Source of the DNA: Halomontanus rarus
GTDB taxonomy: Archaea; Halobacteriota; Halobacteria; Halobacteriales; Natrialbaceae
Length of the DNA: 64,000 nucleotides
Strand: one strand, 5' to 3'
NCBI RefSeq assembly: GCF_029338335.1
Contig: NZ_CP119796.1
The stretch's first letter is position 1. Each line of letters begins with the position of its first letter. Below, one piece after another: positions 36,049 to 45,223 of this stretch. The notes under the pieces were generated by a model. The model searched no databases, was not told the origin of the DNA, and worked only from the letters and a program-made list of their open reading frames with translations. Position numbers and translations under genes: made by a program.

Positions 36049-37656
36049 TTACAGATACCCCAGATCCGCCAGCCGCTCTTTGGTCGAATCGCGCATCGCG
36101 ACGCTTCCCGTCTCCGAATCGTCGGAGATTCCCTCGAAGTGGGCCTCGAGGCGCTGGCCGAGTGCCTCGGTTCGCTCGACGCTCTCCTCGGAGAGGTCGA
36201 GTTCCTCCAGCGGGTCGCTCGTGACGTCGTGCAACCGTTCGAAGCCGTCGTCGCCGACGACGTACTTTTCCTCCGGCGTCCGAATCGTCCGCAGCTTTCT
36301 GTCGAACTCGTAGACGCGCTCGGGGAGTTCGGCCTCGCCGAACCGGGCCTCGAGTCGCTCGATCGACGGCTGCGGAGCGACGTACTCGGCGAAGATCGCC
36401 TCGCGCGGGCGGTCGTCCGTTTCCGGGTGGAACGAGCGGCTCCGGCCCTGCGTCTCGAGTTCGGGGTCCTCGATTCCGGCCGCCTCGCACAGCGTCGCCG
36501 GCAGATCGAGCAACTGGACGAGGTCCTCGCGACGGCCGCCGTCGGTGAACGGGCCGCCGTGACAGACCAGCGGGACGTGGAGCAGGGTGTCGTAGAGGTT
36601 GTACTGGTGTCCGAAGAAGTTGTGCTCGCCGACGTGCTCGCCGTGATCGCCACAGATCACGACGAGGGTATCTTCCCACTCGCCGGCCGACTCGAAGCGG
36701 CTCCGAAGTTTCGCGATGTGGTCGTCGACGTAGGCCTGTTCGCCCCGGTAGAGCGCTCGGAGGAGGTCGAACTTCCGGTCGGTGATCTCGTAGTCGCCGA
36801 CGTCGTAGGCCCGGGGGTCCTGTCGGATCTCGAGGGCCTCCTCGTAGCTCCCGTCCTCGGGGAGAAACGGCTCGGCGTACTCGCGGGCCGGCTTGTACTC
36901 GACGTGGGGTTCGATGTAGTTACAGAAGAGAAAGAACGGGCGGTCGTCCTCGCGGTTCTCGAGCCAGTCGCCGACCCACTCGGTCGTTCGCTCGGCCCCG
37001 TCGTCGTGGGACGGCTGGAGGAGTTCGCTGTAGAGGATATTTGCCGTATTGACGAGGGGATTTCCCTCGAAGAGCCGATCGCGCGCCGCCCGAATTTTCC
37101 CGCCGAGGTACTCCGCGCGAATGACCGTTCCCATGTCCACGTCGGACTGGACGTACTGCCAGCCCCGCCGGAGCGTGTCGAAGCCGCGGTCGAAGCCGAA
37201 CTCGTCGGTGATCCAGGTGTTGTTCGAGACGCCGACGGTCTCGTAGCCGGCGTCGGCGAACGCCTCCGGCAGCGTCCGGAGGGTGTCCGTGAGATATGTG
37301 TGTCCCCCGTGAGCGCCGTGTTCGGAGGGGTAGGTCCCGGTGAACATCGACGCGTGAGAGGGAAGCGTCCACGGGGCGGTCGCGAACGCCCGCTCGAACG
37401 CCGTCCCCTCGTCGGCGATCGAGGCGAGTGTCGGCATCGTCCGGTCGTCGATGCTCTCGAACGCCGCGTTCGAAACCGATTCCTGACCGGAATCCACGTT
37501 CGAAACCGAATCCGAATCGGAAGCAGAAGAACGCTGATCCCGCGCTACACCGCGTCCGCCGATATTCGTCGCTCGAGCCGTGTCGAGTACGATCAAAGCC
37601 ACGTTCCGCACAGTTTCATGTGATGCTCCGGAGTCACTAGCAGAAGACTCGGCCAT
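36049..37656 (-). CDS. Sulfatase-fold hydrolase/transferase with Thr at the nucleophile position
   Basis: About 535 residues starting MAESSASDSGASHETVRNVA. Alkaline-phosphatase superfamily: NVALIVLDTARATN, then APWTLPSHASMFTGTYPSEH, where T-L-P-S-H stands where formylglycine sulfatases have C-x-P-x-R, and VVICGDHGEHVGEHNFFGHQ provides distal metal ligands. A Thr nucleophile is seen in lipoteichoic-acid-synthase-like and phosphoethanolamine-transferase-like members, so this may act on phospho- rather than sulfo-esters. The N-terminal 40 residues are Ser/Asp-rich. No signal peptide. Confidence 0.85.
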   Translation of the reverse strand: MAESSASDSGASHETVRNVALIVLDTARATNIGGRGVARDQRSSASDSDSVSNVDSGQESVSNAAFESIDDRTMPTLASIADEGTAFERAFATAPWTLPSHASMFTGTYPSEHGAHGGHTYLTDTLRTLPEAFADAGYETVGVSNNTWITDEFGFDRGFDTLRRGWQYVQSDVDMGTVIRAEYLGGKIRAARDRLFEGNPLVNTANILYSELLQPSHDDGAERTTEWVGDWLENREDDRPFFLFCNYIEPHVEYKPAREYAEPFLPEDGSYEEALEIRQDPRAYDVGDYEITDRKFDLLRALYRGEQAYVDDHIAKLRSRFESAGEWEDTLVVICGDHGEHVGEHNFFGHQYNLYDTLLHVPLVCHGGPFTDGGRREDLVQLLDLPATLCEAAGIEDPELETQGRSRSFHPETDDRPREAIFAEYVAPQPSIERLEARFGEAELPERVYEFDRKLRTIRTPEEKYVVGDDGFERLHDVTSDPLEELDLSEESVERTEALGQRLEAHFEGISDDSETGSVAMRDSTKERLADLGYL

Positions 37657-37831
37657 TGTAGGCACACATCCATCGGTTGCGGGGAAGGCCACCACCCCGG
37701 AGTATGCAGGCCGTTCACGAAGAACAACCGTCGTGTCTCGCAGCCGAATTTACCCGAGAGAGACCGTCTGTTCTGGATATTCGTCGCTCGATGAATTATT
37801 CCTTACCCGCTTCGGCCCGTAGACGACTCCG

Positions 37832-39211
37832 ATGACCGTTCCGAACGTCGTCTTGATCCACTGTCACGACCTTGGAAAGTACCTCGGCTGTTACGGGGTC
37901 GACGCCGAGACGCCGCGACTCGACGTGCTCGCTTCGGAAGGTGCCCGGTTCGATCGCCACTTCGTCACCGCCCCGCAGTGTTCCCCCAGTCGAGGCAGTC
38001 TCCTGACCGGAACGTTCCCGCACGAGAACGGCCTCATGGGGCTGGCACACGGTAATTGGGAACTCGGCCCCGGCGAACGCGTGCTTCCGGACTACCTCTC
38101 GGAGGCGGGGTACGAGACCCACCTCTTCGGCCTCCAGCACGTTACCCGACACCCCTCCCGGCTTGGATATGATCGAATCCACATCGACGACGCACTCACA
38201 CACGACGCCCCGACGAGCGTCCACGAGCAGGCTCGCGCTCACAACGTCGCCGACGAGTTCGCGACGATGCTCTCCGACGGTGACCGCGATGATCCGTTCT
38301 TCGCCTCGGTCGGCTTCTTCGAGTGCCACCGCGTCGAGGAGAACGGCGGATTCGGCTTCGACGCCAAGCGCTACGACCCGCCCGATCCCGAGGACGTCGA
38401 ACCGCTCTCCTTCCTCCCCGACCTGCCCGGTATCCGCGCCGATACCGCCGGGCTAGTGGGCATGGTGGAGGCGATCGACGACGGTGTCGGAACGGTCCTG
38501 GACGCTCTCGAGGACGCCGGGATCACCGAGGAGACGCTCGTCGTCTTCACGACCGAACACGGACTGGCGTTCCCGCGAGCGAAGGGCTGTTGTTACGATC
38601 CCGGTATCGAGGCGGCGCTCCTGATGCGCCATCCCGGCGTCGTCGACTCGCAGGTTCGCGACGAACTGGTGAGCAACGTCGACGTCTTCGCGACGCTCCT
38701 CGAGGTCGCCGACGTTCCGGTTCCGGACGACATCTCCGGGGAGAGTTTCGCGTCGCTCGTGTTCGACGGTGACGGCGACTGGAGCGCGTACGAGCCGCGC
38801 GACCGGATCTTCGCCGGTATGACCTGGCACGATCGCTACAACCCGATCCGAGCGGTTCGGACGGATCGCTGGAAGTACGTGCGGAACTTCTGGCACCTGC
38901 CGCTGGTCTACCTGACGACCGACGTCTACACCAGCGACGCCGGCCGGGAACTCCGGGAAGAGTACTACGGCGAGCAACGGCCCTACGTGGAACTGTACGA
39001 TCTCGAGTCCGATCCGCACGAACGCGAGAACCTCGCGGACGATCCCGCCTTCGACGACGTTCGCGAGCGACTTCGAGACGACCTCGTCGAGTGGATGACG
39101 GAGACGGGCGATCCGCTGTGCGAGGGCCCCATCCTGCCCAACGACTGGGCCGAGATCGACGTCGCCGCGGGTGACGGCCGTCACAATATCGACGTGCCGG
39201 ACGACGAGTGA
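37832..39211 (+). CDS. Sulfatase (N-sulfoglucosamine sulfohydrolase-like)
   Basis: A 459-residue sulfatase with the canonical formylglycine motif CSPSR in APQCSPSRGSLLTGTFPHENG. Metal site residues lie in VLIHCHDLGKYLGCYG and TTEHGLAFPRAKG. The overall pattern (HEN after the signature, short C-terminal domain with WHDRYNPIRAVRTDRWKYVR) is like heparan N-sulfatase relatives. No signal peptide. It is divergent from the Thr-type sulfatase-fold gene, sharing an upstream region of about 175 bases. Confidence 0.9.
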   Translation: MTVPNVVLIHCHDLGKYLGCYGVDAETPRLDVLASEGARFDRHFVTAPQCSPSRGSLLTGTFPHENGLMGLAHGNWELGPGERVLPDYLSEAGYETHLFGLQHVTRHPSRLGYDRIHIDDALTHDAPTSVHEQARAHNVADEFATMLSDGDRDDPFFASVGFFECHRVEENGGFGFDAKRYDPPDPEDVEPLSFLPDLPGIRADTAGLVGMVEAIDDGVGTVLDALEDAGITEETLVVFTTEHGLAFPRAKGCCYDPGIEAALLMRHPGVVDSQVRDELVSNVDVFATLLEVADVPVPDDISGESFASLVFDGDGDWSAYEPRDRIFAGMTWHDRYNPIRAVRTDRWKYVRNFWHLPLVYLTTDVYTSDAGRELREEYYGEQRPYVELYDLESDPHERENLADDPAFDDVRERLRDDLVEWMTETGDPLCEGPILPNDWAEIDVAAGDGRHNIDVPDDE

Positions 39212-39285
39212 CCGACGACTTGCAGTCGCGTCCTCACCTGCGGCGAACGACGAACCTAACACCCGCAGGAACGTGCCTCGAGACG

Positions 39286-40104
39286 ATGTCGATGCGCGCC
39301 TTTCGCGTCGCTTACGACGGGACTCCCTACTACGGCTTCCAGCGCCAGCCCGACGTCTCCACCGTCGAGGACGCGCTCTTCGACGCGCTTCGGGCGCTCG
39401 AGGTGTTCGACGACGGGCACAGACCGACCGGCTACGCCGCCGCCGGCCGCACGGACGCCGGCGTCTCCGCACTCGCCCAGACCGTCGCCCTCGAGGCTCC
39501 CGACTGGCTCACGCCGCGGGCGCTCAACAGCGAACTCCCCGAGACGATCCGCGCGTGGGCCCACGCCGACGCTCCCGAGGACTTCCACGCGACTCACCAC
39601 GCCGACTCGCGGACCTACACCTACCACCTCCACGCACCGCCCGCCGCCGTCGACGACGACCGGTTCGACGCCGCACTCGCGGCGCTCTCCGGTCCGCACG
39701 ACTTTCACAACCTCACGCCCGACGACCGTCTCACCGAACGAGCGCCGACGCTCGAGGCGGTTCGCGAGGAACACGGTGACTACCTCGTCGTCACCGTCCG
39801 CGCCGGCGGCTTCTGTCGGGAACTCGTCCGACGCCTCGTCTCGCTCGCCCGCGCCGTCGGCACCGGGGACGCCTCCCTCGAGAAGATCGACCGCGTTCTC
39901 GGGCCCGACCCGCTTCCCGGCCACGAGGGAATCCCGCCCGCACCGCCCGAGCCGCTCGTCCTGGCCGACGTAGCGTACCCGGACCTCGCGTTCGAACGCG
40001 ACGCCGAAGCCGCCGCGAGCACCCGCGAGATCTTCGACCGACGGCGGATCGAGCGACGGACCGCCGCACGGGTCTCGGGGCAATTGCGAGACGGGATGGA
40101 GTGA
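39286..40104 (+). CDS. truA: tRNA pseudouridine(38-40) synthase
   Basis: A 272-residue TruA that isomerises uridines 38-40 of tRNA anticodon arms. The catalytic Asp is in AAAGRTDAGVSALAQTVALE; YDGTPYYGFQRQPD and ADSRTYTYHLHAPP are other family signatures, and GGFCRELVRRLVSLARAVGT ends the core. Starts at 39286 (MSMRAF) or 39292 (MRAF) are both acceptable. Confidence 0.95.
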   Translation: MSMRAFRVAYDGTPYYGFQRQPDVSTVEDALFDALRALEVFDDGHRPTGYAAAGRTDAGVSALAQTVALEAPDWLTPRALNSELPETIRAWAHADAPEDFHATHHADSRTYTYHLHAPPAAVDDDRFDAALAALSGPHDFHNLTPDDRLTERAPTLEAVREEHGDYLVVTVRAGGFCRELVRRLVSLARAVGTGDASLEKIDRVLGPDPLPGHEGIPPAPPEPLVLADVAYPDLAFERDAEAAASTREIFDRRRIERRTAARVSGQLRDGME

Positions 40105-40134
40105 GCGGGGCGCTCCACACTGCCCTGCAGACGC

Positions 40135-41490
40135 TCACGCCGACTCCGACTCCCACTTCTCGGGCCAGATCTCCGCGGCGCGCATTCCCGGCTCGTACGC
40201 CTGTTCTCGTAGGGCTTCCCGGAGTTCGTCAGCGGCGATCCGCGGTACTTCGTGTCGAGTGAGCGCCCGCACCACCAGCGCCGTCAGCATCGCGTGCTCC
40301 CGGAGGTTCCGCCGGTCGACCTTGTCGCGGGTGTCGGCTGCGGTGTGTCCCCAGCCGCGACCGCGCTCTCCGCCCTCTGGTGGCTCGCTGTGGAGCTGCA
40401 GAGCGGGGACGCCTCGCTTTAGAAACGGCCAGTGGTCGCTGAACGGATGCGGATCGGGCTCGTTGACGACCGGCTGGCCGACCTGGCTCGTCACCCGATC
40501 GACGAGCGTCTCGAGGGGCTCCGACGCGTGACTGTACGCCTTCAGATTCCGGAACCGGCCGGCGCCGTCGACGTTGACGACCGCGCGGACGTCCTCGAGG
40601 TCGAGTTTCTGCGCGAGAGTCTCCGCGCCCAGTAGTCCGATCTCCTCGCAGCCGACGCCCGCGATTCTGACTCGACGCTCGAGACCGGGGAGATCAGCGA
40701 GGATCTTCGCTGCTCCGACGACGGTCGCGATGCCACAGCCGTTATCGAGCGCGCCCTCGGCGACGTCGTGGGCGTCGTAGTGGGCCACCACGAGCACTTC
40801 TTCGTCGGTGTCCGGGCCGACGGTTCCGTGGACGTTCCGGCTCGTTCCGTCCGTCGTCTTCGCGTCAACTCGCAGCCGAACGCGACTGCCTCGTTCGGCG
40901 TACTCCGTTAGCCAGTCGTGGGTCTCTCGACTCACGCCGACGCCGGGTATCGCGGCCTCGCCGTCGAACGTGAGCGCCCCGGTCGGCGGGAGCTGACCGG
41001 GAACGTGGTTAGCGAAGACGAACGCCGCCGCACCCGTCGCCGCCGCGTGGCCGAACTTCTCCATCCGGTGGACGAACCGCTGGCCCGGCGGCGTCGTCGT
41101 ACTCGCCACCGCGATCGCACCCTGCAGTTCGTCGCCGACCGCGTCGATTTCCTCGGGGGTTCCGTAGCCGACGTCGACGACCGGCCCCTCGAGGTCGCCC
41201 GCGGGCGAGTACGGGAGTGCGATCGCCGGGAACGATCGCTCGACCGGTTCGACCACGGCCAACTCGGTCGTTCCGCGTTCCCAGCGGCGCATCGGGAACG
41301 ACTCCCCTCGTACTCCCTCGACGTCGCCGTCGGAGAGCGCGTCCTCGACGAGTTCGGCCGCCCGTTGCTCGCCCGCCGAGCCACCCATTCGATCGGGCAG
41401 TTCGGTTAGCCGCGTCAACAGGTCCCACGCCCGGTCGTCGGACCAGGCACGACCGAGCACGCTCTCGAGATCGGCCTCGTCTCCAGTCAT
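40135..41490 (-). CDS. M28 family zinc peptidase with PA domain
   Basis: A 451-residue metallopeptidase of the M28 (aminopeptidase Y/S-like) family. The start MTGDEADLESVLGRAWSDDR at 41490 is chosen; upstream in-frame sequence is unlike the family. Zinc ligands are visible: HYDAHDVAEGALDNGCG (H, D), GVGCEEIGLLGAETL (E-E), NVDGAGRFR (D) and WGHTAADTRDKV (H). A protease-associated (PA) segment occupies about residues 95-190. No signal peptide is seen, so probably intracellular peptide turnover. Confidence 0.9.
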   Translation of the reverse strand: MTGDEADLESVLGRAWSDDRAWDLLTRLTELPDRMGGSAGEQRAAELVEDALSDGDVEGVRGESFPMRRWERGTTELAVVEPVERSFPAIALPYSPAGDLEGPVVDVGYGTPEEIDAVGDELQGAIAVASTTTPPGQRFVHRMEKFGHAAATGAAAFVFANHVPGQLPPTGALTFDGEAAIPGVGVSRETHDWLTEYAERGSRVRLRVDAKTTDGTSRNVHGTVGPDTDEEVLVVAHYDAHDVAEGALDNGCGIATVVGAAKILADLPGLERRVRIAGVGCEEIGLLGAETLAQKLDLEDVRAVVNVDGAGRFRNLKAYSHASEPLETLVDRVTSQVGQPVVNEPDPHPFSDHWPFLKRGVPALQLHSEPPEGGERGRGWGHTAADTRDKVDRRNLREHAMLTALVVRALTRHEVPRIAADELREALREQAYEPGMRAAEIWPEKWESESA

Positions 41491-41668
41491 GGTGTTCGCT
41501 GCGCTCTCGAGGGAGATGAATGCTGGTCCCGAACGTGAACGTGCATAACTGTGGTTCGGCCCGGTCGATACCGAAGCCGATCTTCTCGGCTCCGGTCCGA
41601 TTCCGGCCACTCCATCGCTGTGAGCGGACAGGAACAGGACTTTGCTTCCGGGGTGTCCACGTCGGGGC

Positions 41669-41911
41669 ATGAACCTCTCGCCCGAGGAGTACGGATCGTA
41701 CTGGCGGGCGTCGATTCGCCTCTCCGCCGGCGTCCTGCTCGTCGTCTTCGGCTATCGGTTCGTCACGCCGCTGTTCGCTCACTCGGCGTTCGGCGCACAG
41801 GCGCTCGGGTTCGCCCTCTTTGTCGCGATCGTCGCCGCCGGCAGCTTTCTCGCCGTCCTCGGTCTCGCTCGAGCGGTCCGGACGGCCGTCGACGCGGAGA
41901 TGCGCCGATGA
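41669..41911 (+). CDS. Small two-helix membrane protein, hypothetical
   Basis: An 80-residue protein starting MNLSPEEYGSYWRASIRLSA with two hydrophobic segments (SAGVLLVVFGYRFVTPLFA and LGFALFVAIVAAGSFLAVLG) and a basic/acidic C-terminus. The acidic-then-aromatic N-terminus recalls small haloarchaeal membrane proteins of unknown function. It is divergent from the M28 gene and is the last gene before the polysaccharide-degradation island. Confidence 0.6.
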   Translation: MNLSPEEYGSYWRASIRLSAGVLLVVFGYRFVTPLFAHSAFGAQALGFALFVAIVAAGSFLAVLGLARAVRTAVDAEMRR

Positions 41912-42595
41912 CGGGCGTCCGTACGTGAGTGGCGTTCGGTTTCGCGACTCGGCGGCCGTTCGACGATCGACTCTCCGACTCGAAGGTCGTCTCCGTGCCG
42001 TCTCGACGAACAGTAGCGGTGCTAGCTACACCGACTGTTCGAACAAACATCAGATTCCCATATATGTATGTAAAAATAGTGGTGGGCTCGAAATAGAATG
42101 GCCTATCCTGGATCTGTGTGGTAGTAGAGAGGATAGAACCCCTGTAACGCCGGTTTTCTCCAAGTACTGTCGACTCACTTCCGTCTATCATCGAACCGCC
42201 GTGACGATGGTGAAGAACGATCCTCTGAATCCAAGAACAACCGTCAAACAGAGATATACGCGATATTTTCTCTTCTACTTCGATGATCCGATCGGAGCGG
42301 TGTCGAACACTTATAACTTTACGAGAATGTATGAATTTTATATGTTTACTCAATCATATCTGAAATATATTATCTGTGTCGGGAGACTTCCGATCAGTTC
42401 GTTTGACTCGAGATCCGTTCGATCAGACAGGGTAATTTCGTTCGAATCCGTTCACGCGAGCACTCCTCTCTCACCGAACTCGGCGTCCGCCCGTTCGTCG
42501 CGATTCGCGTGTGACGCCGGACTGCCGTGTAGACCACGTTCGGAGAGGCCGAAACCTTCGACACGTCCGTCGACTCTCTGTCTCGAGCGTGAGTC
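41912..42595. other. Gene-free, low-GC boundary before the CAZyme island
   Basis: About 680 bases with no convincing gene. The part from roughly 42040 to 42370 is markedly AT-rich for this genome (runs such as ATATATGTATGTAAAAATAG and GAATTTTATATGTTTACTC) and contains many stops in all frames. No transposase remnant, tRNA or clear inverted repeat was found. It marks the transition from housekeeping-type genes to the ten-gene secreted island. Confidence 0.55.
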
Positions 42596-45067
42596 TTACA
42601 GGCTATCGAAGAGTTCGACGACGTCCGTCACGCTCACCCGACCGTTCCCGTCGAAGTCGTAGTAGTCGGGGTACTCCGTGACGGCGGGGTCGTCGACGTG
42701 TTCGAAGAAGACGGTCACGTCCGTGGTCGTCGTCGAACCGCTGTCCGTGAAGTCGTTGTACAGTCCGTCACCGGTCGTGTCTGCAGGCTGCGTCCCGTCG
42801 ATCGCCGGTGGACCCTCGCCATCCGCTGGTAGGGTGCTGGCAGTGACCGTCTCGGGGTCCGATTCCTCCGCTCCTGTGACCGACGAGACGCCGATCTCGT
42901 AGGTCGTGTCGGACTCGAGGTCCGCGATCGTCGCCTGCGATTCCGTGACCTGCTCTGCGAGTGTTCCCTCGAGGTAGACGTTGTAGGACTCGGCTTCGGA
43001 AACCGTCTCCCAGCGCAGTTCGATCGACGTCGCGGTCGTCTCGGTCACGTCCACGCCTTCGGGGGCCGCCGGTTCCTCCGGACCGGGGGCGTCGCCGGGT
43101 TCCCCGTCGAACTCGAGCCAGTCGAAGTTCCAGCCGCCGGACTCGGCGACGACCCGGACGATGTGCTCGCCGGCCGAGAGGTCGACGCTCCCGACGCGAA
43201 TCTCCGTGAACTCGCTCCACCCACCGGTCGGCCACACGACGGTGCTCGCAACCTCCTCGCGATCGACGTGGACGCTGAGGGCGGGATCGTAGGTCGTATT
43301 CGAACCGTTGGCGACGCGAACCGTGAGCTCGTAGGTCGCCGGCCCCTCGACGTCGACCGTGTACTCCCACCACTCGCCGGCGTTGATGTTGCCGATATTG
43401 TACCCCGTCTCGCCCGATTCCTCGAGCGTCACGCTCGTCTCGCGGTAGTCGACGTCCGTCGCGGCCTCGGATGCGGTGCTGTAGTGGGCGATCCCTCGTC
43501 CGCCCTCGTCGAAGTCCTCGGCCGGAAGTTGCCCGGGAATCGCGTTCGGGCCGTCGAATGGCGTCTGCGCGCTACCGTAGGGGATGGTCTCGACCGTCAC
43601 CGTCGCGGGCTCGGACTCGTTGTCCACGTCGTCCACGGCGACGATCGAGACCTCGTAGCTCGAGTCGGGCTCGAGTCCCGATATCGTCGCTCTCAACTCT
43701 TCGCTCGGGAGGACCAGCCCCTGTCGGGTACCCTCGAGGGCGACCTCGTAGTGGGAGATGCCAGCCTCGCCCGGGTCCGTCGCGGGTTCCCAGCCGATCC
43801 GGGCGCTGACTTCGCCGGCGCTGATGACGCCGATATCCGCCGGCGGGTTCGGCGGGACGTCCTCGCCGATCGGCGACTCCGGTACCAGCTCGTCTCTCGT
43901 CTCCGCGAGCCACGATTTGATGTAGCCGCCGTGTTGGTCTTCGTCGTCCTTCAGCGCCCAGGGGCGGCCCGCCCCCTGCTGTGGATTGTCCGGCGGCGAC
44001 TCGAACATCGCGGGGGCCCACGAGTCGTCGAAACACCACGCCGTCCAGCCCATGTTGTCGTAGGACTCGGCCCACTCGCGAAACGGTGCACCCCACTCTG
44101 CGGTCGTCGCCCCGTCGATCTGGCCGCCGTCGGGGTCCCAGCCGAACTCGGTGACGATCACCGGTACCTCCTCGGCGGGCGCGCCGTACTCCTCGTCGAA
44201 CTCCTCGGGCTGGCCGTTGGCCGGGTAGATGTGACTGGCGTAGATCAGGTTCTCGCCCTCGAAGGGATACTCGGGGGCGAACTGCGTCTCGGAGGTCCAG
44301 TTGGGCGAGCCGATGACGACCGGCGTCTCCGGTGCGTGTTCGCGGACGAAGTCGACCCACGGCTGGGCGGTGTCGCGCCAGAGCAGCCACGACTCCTCGC
44401 GGTCGACCGTCTGTCCGTACTCGCCCCACTGCAGCGGGTAGGTCGGCTCGTTAAACAGTTCGTAGAGGACGTGTTCGTCGTCGGCGAATTCTGGTGCGAC
44501 CACGCTCCAGAACTCCCTCACGACGTCGTCGATCGGTTCCAGTTCCTCGTCTTCTCCCTCGTTGTAGTCGTCGGTCGCCGCCTGCGTGTAGGGTCGAATA
44601 AGGTGGAAGTCGATCATCGCGTAGACATTCCTCGCAGCGAGGTAGTCGACAGCCGGTCGGAGCACCTCCTCGACGAACGGCTCGACGCCGCCGTACTCGT
44701 CGATTCCTCCCTTCTCGCAGGGCAGTCGAACGTGGTTCGGATGCCAGCCCGCCTCGTGATCGGTCGCCATCTCGAGAATCTCCCTGACCGACCACGGGTA
44801 CCAGTCGTAGGCGATGTAGTCCAGACTCGCCGTCGCGAACCCGCGGAGTTTCACCTCGTTTCCGAGCGGGTCCGTGATCCACTTGCCGTCGGTCTGGAGC
44901 CGCGGCGTCGGAACGCCCGAAGCCGACACCGTTCCGGGAACCCCGCCGAGTGCGAGTCCGCCGACGCCGACCCCCGCCGCTTTTAGGAACGTTCGACGCG
45001 TCGAGTGGCTCCACCGTTCGTTCTCCCCTCCCGATTCGTCGCCACCGCTCTCGAGTCCTCCTGCCAT
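42596..45067 (-). CDS. GH5 cellulase-like enzyme with FnIII, CBM6-like, FnIII and dockerin modules
   Basis: An 823-residue Tat-exported glycoside hydrolase. Residues 24-48 are the Tat signal (TRRTFLKAAGVGVGGLAL). The GH5 barrel spans ~55-395: acid/base E207 in YELFNEPTYP and nucleophile E307 in VIVTEFGW. Then FnIII (~405-495), a CBM6-like beta-sandwich (~502-655, with NIGNINAGEWWEYTVDV and GGWNFDWLEF), a second FnIII (~666-747) and a dockerin (755-823) with loops DFTDSGSTTTTD and DFDGNGRVSVTD. It likely attacks cellulose or a mixed beta-glucan outside the cell. This is the most modular enzyme of the island. Confidence 0.9.
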   Translation of the reverse strand: MAGGLESGGDESGGENERWSHSTRRTFLKAAGVGVGGLALGGVPGTVSASGVPTPRLQTDGKWITDPLGNEVKLRGFATASLDYIAYDWYPWSVREILEMATDHEAGWHPNHVRLPCEKGGIDEYGGVEPFVEEVLRPAVDYLAARNVYAMIDFHLIRPYTQAATDDYNEGEDEELEPIDDVVREFWSVVAPEFADDEHVLYELFNEPTYPLQWGEYGQTVDREESWLLWRDTAQPWVDFVREHAPETPVVIGSPNWTSETQFAPEYPFEGENLIYASHIYPANGQPEEFDEEYGAPAEEVPVIVTEFGWDPDGGQIDGATTAEWGAPFREWAESYDNMGWTAWCFDDSWAPAMFESPPDNPQQGAGRPWALKDDEDQHGGYIKSWLAETRDELVPESPIGEDVPPNPPADIGVISAGEVSARIGWEPATDPGEAGISHYEVALEGTRQGLVLPSEELRATISGLEPDSSYEVSIVAVDDVDNESEPATVTVETIPYGSAQTPFDGPNAIPGQLPAEDFDEGGRGIAHYSTASEAATDVDYRETSVTLEESGETGYNIGNINAGEWWEYTVDVEGPATYELTVRVANGSNTTYDPALSVHVDREEVASTVVWPTGGWSEFTEIRVGSVDLSAGEHIVRVVAESGGWNFDWLEFDGEPGDAPGPEEPAAPEGVDVTETTATSIELRWETVSEAESYNVYLEGTLAEQVTESQATIADLESDTTYEIGVSSVTGAEESDPETVTASTLPADGEGPPAIDGTQPADTTGDGLYNDFTDSGSTTTTDVTVFFEHVDDPAVTEYPDYYDFDGNGRVSVTDVVELFDSL

Positions 45068-45090
45068 AGTACATCTCTCGCAGTAACTGA

Positions 45091-45125
45091 TGATAATATT
45101 TTTGAATAAAGTAGATATATTATCA
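45091..45125 (-). promoter_or_regulatory. Promoter region of the 823-residue GH5 gene
   Basis: A strongly AT-rich stretch; on the minus strand it contains TTTATTC and TAATATATC box A candidates 35-55 bases before the ATG at 45067, implying a leader of only about 13-25 bases. Confidence 0.45.
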
Positions 45126-45223
45126 ACTACGATATGGGTGGATAACTTGGCAACTGACGATCCGCCTCTCGGAGTGGTACCCGAATACGGGTCGGGTGAC
45201 CCATGGAACTCTCGCTCTGTTCG

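Noticed and set aside
42120..42180. Possible tRNA-like fragment in the boundary region
   Set aside because: The string TAGAACCCCTGTAACGCC briefly recalls a tRNA arm, but no acceptor stem, D-loop or complete cloverleaf can be drawn.
43163..44986. 607-aa plus-strand frame inside the GH5 gene
   Set aside because: Antisense shadow; the GH5 gene on the minus strand has intact catalytic motifs and modules.
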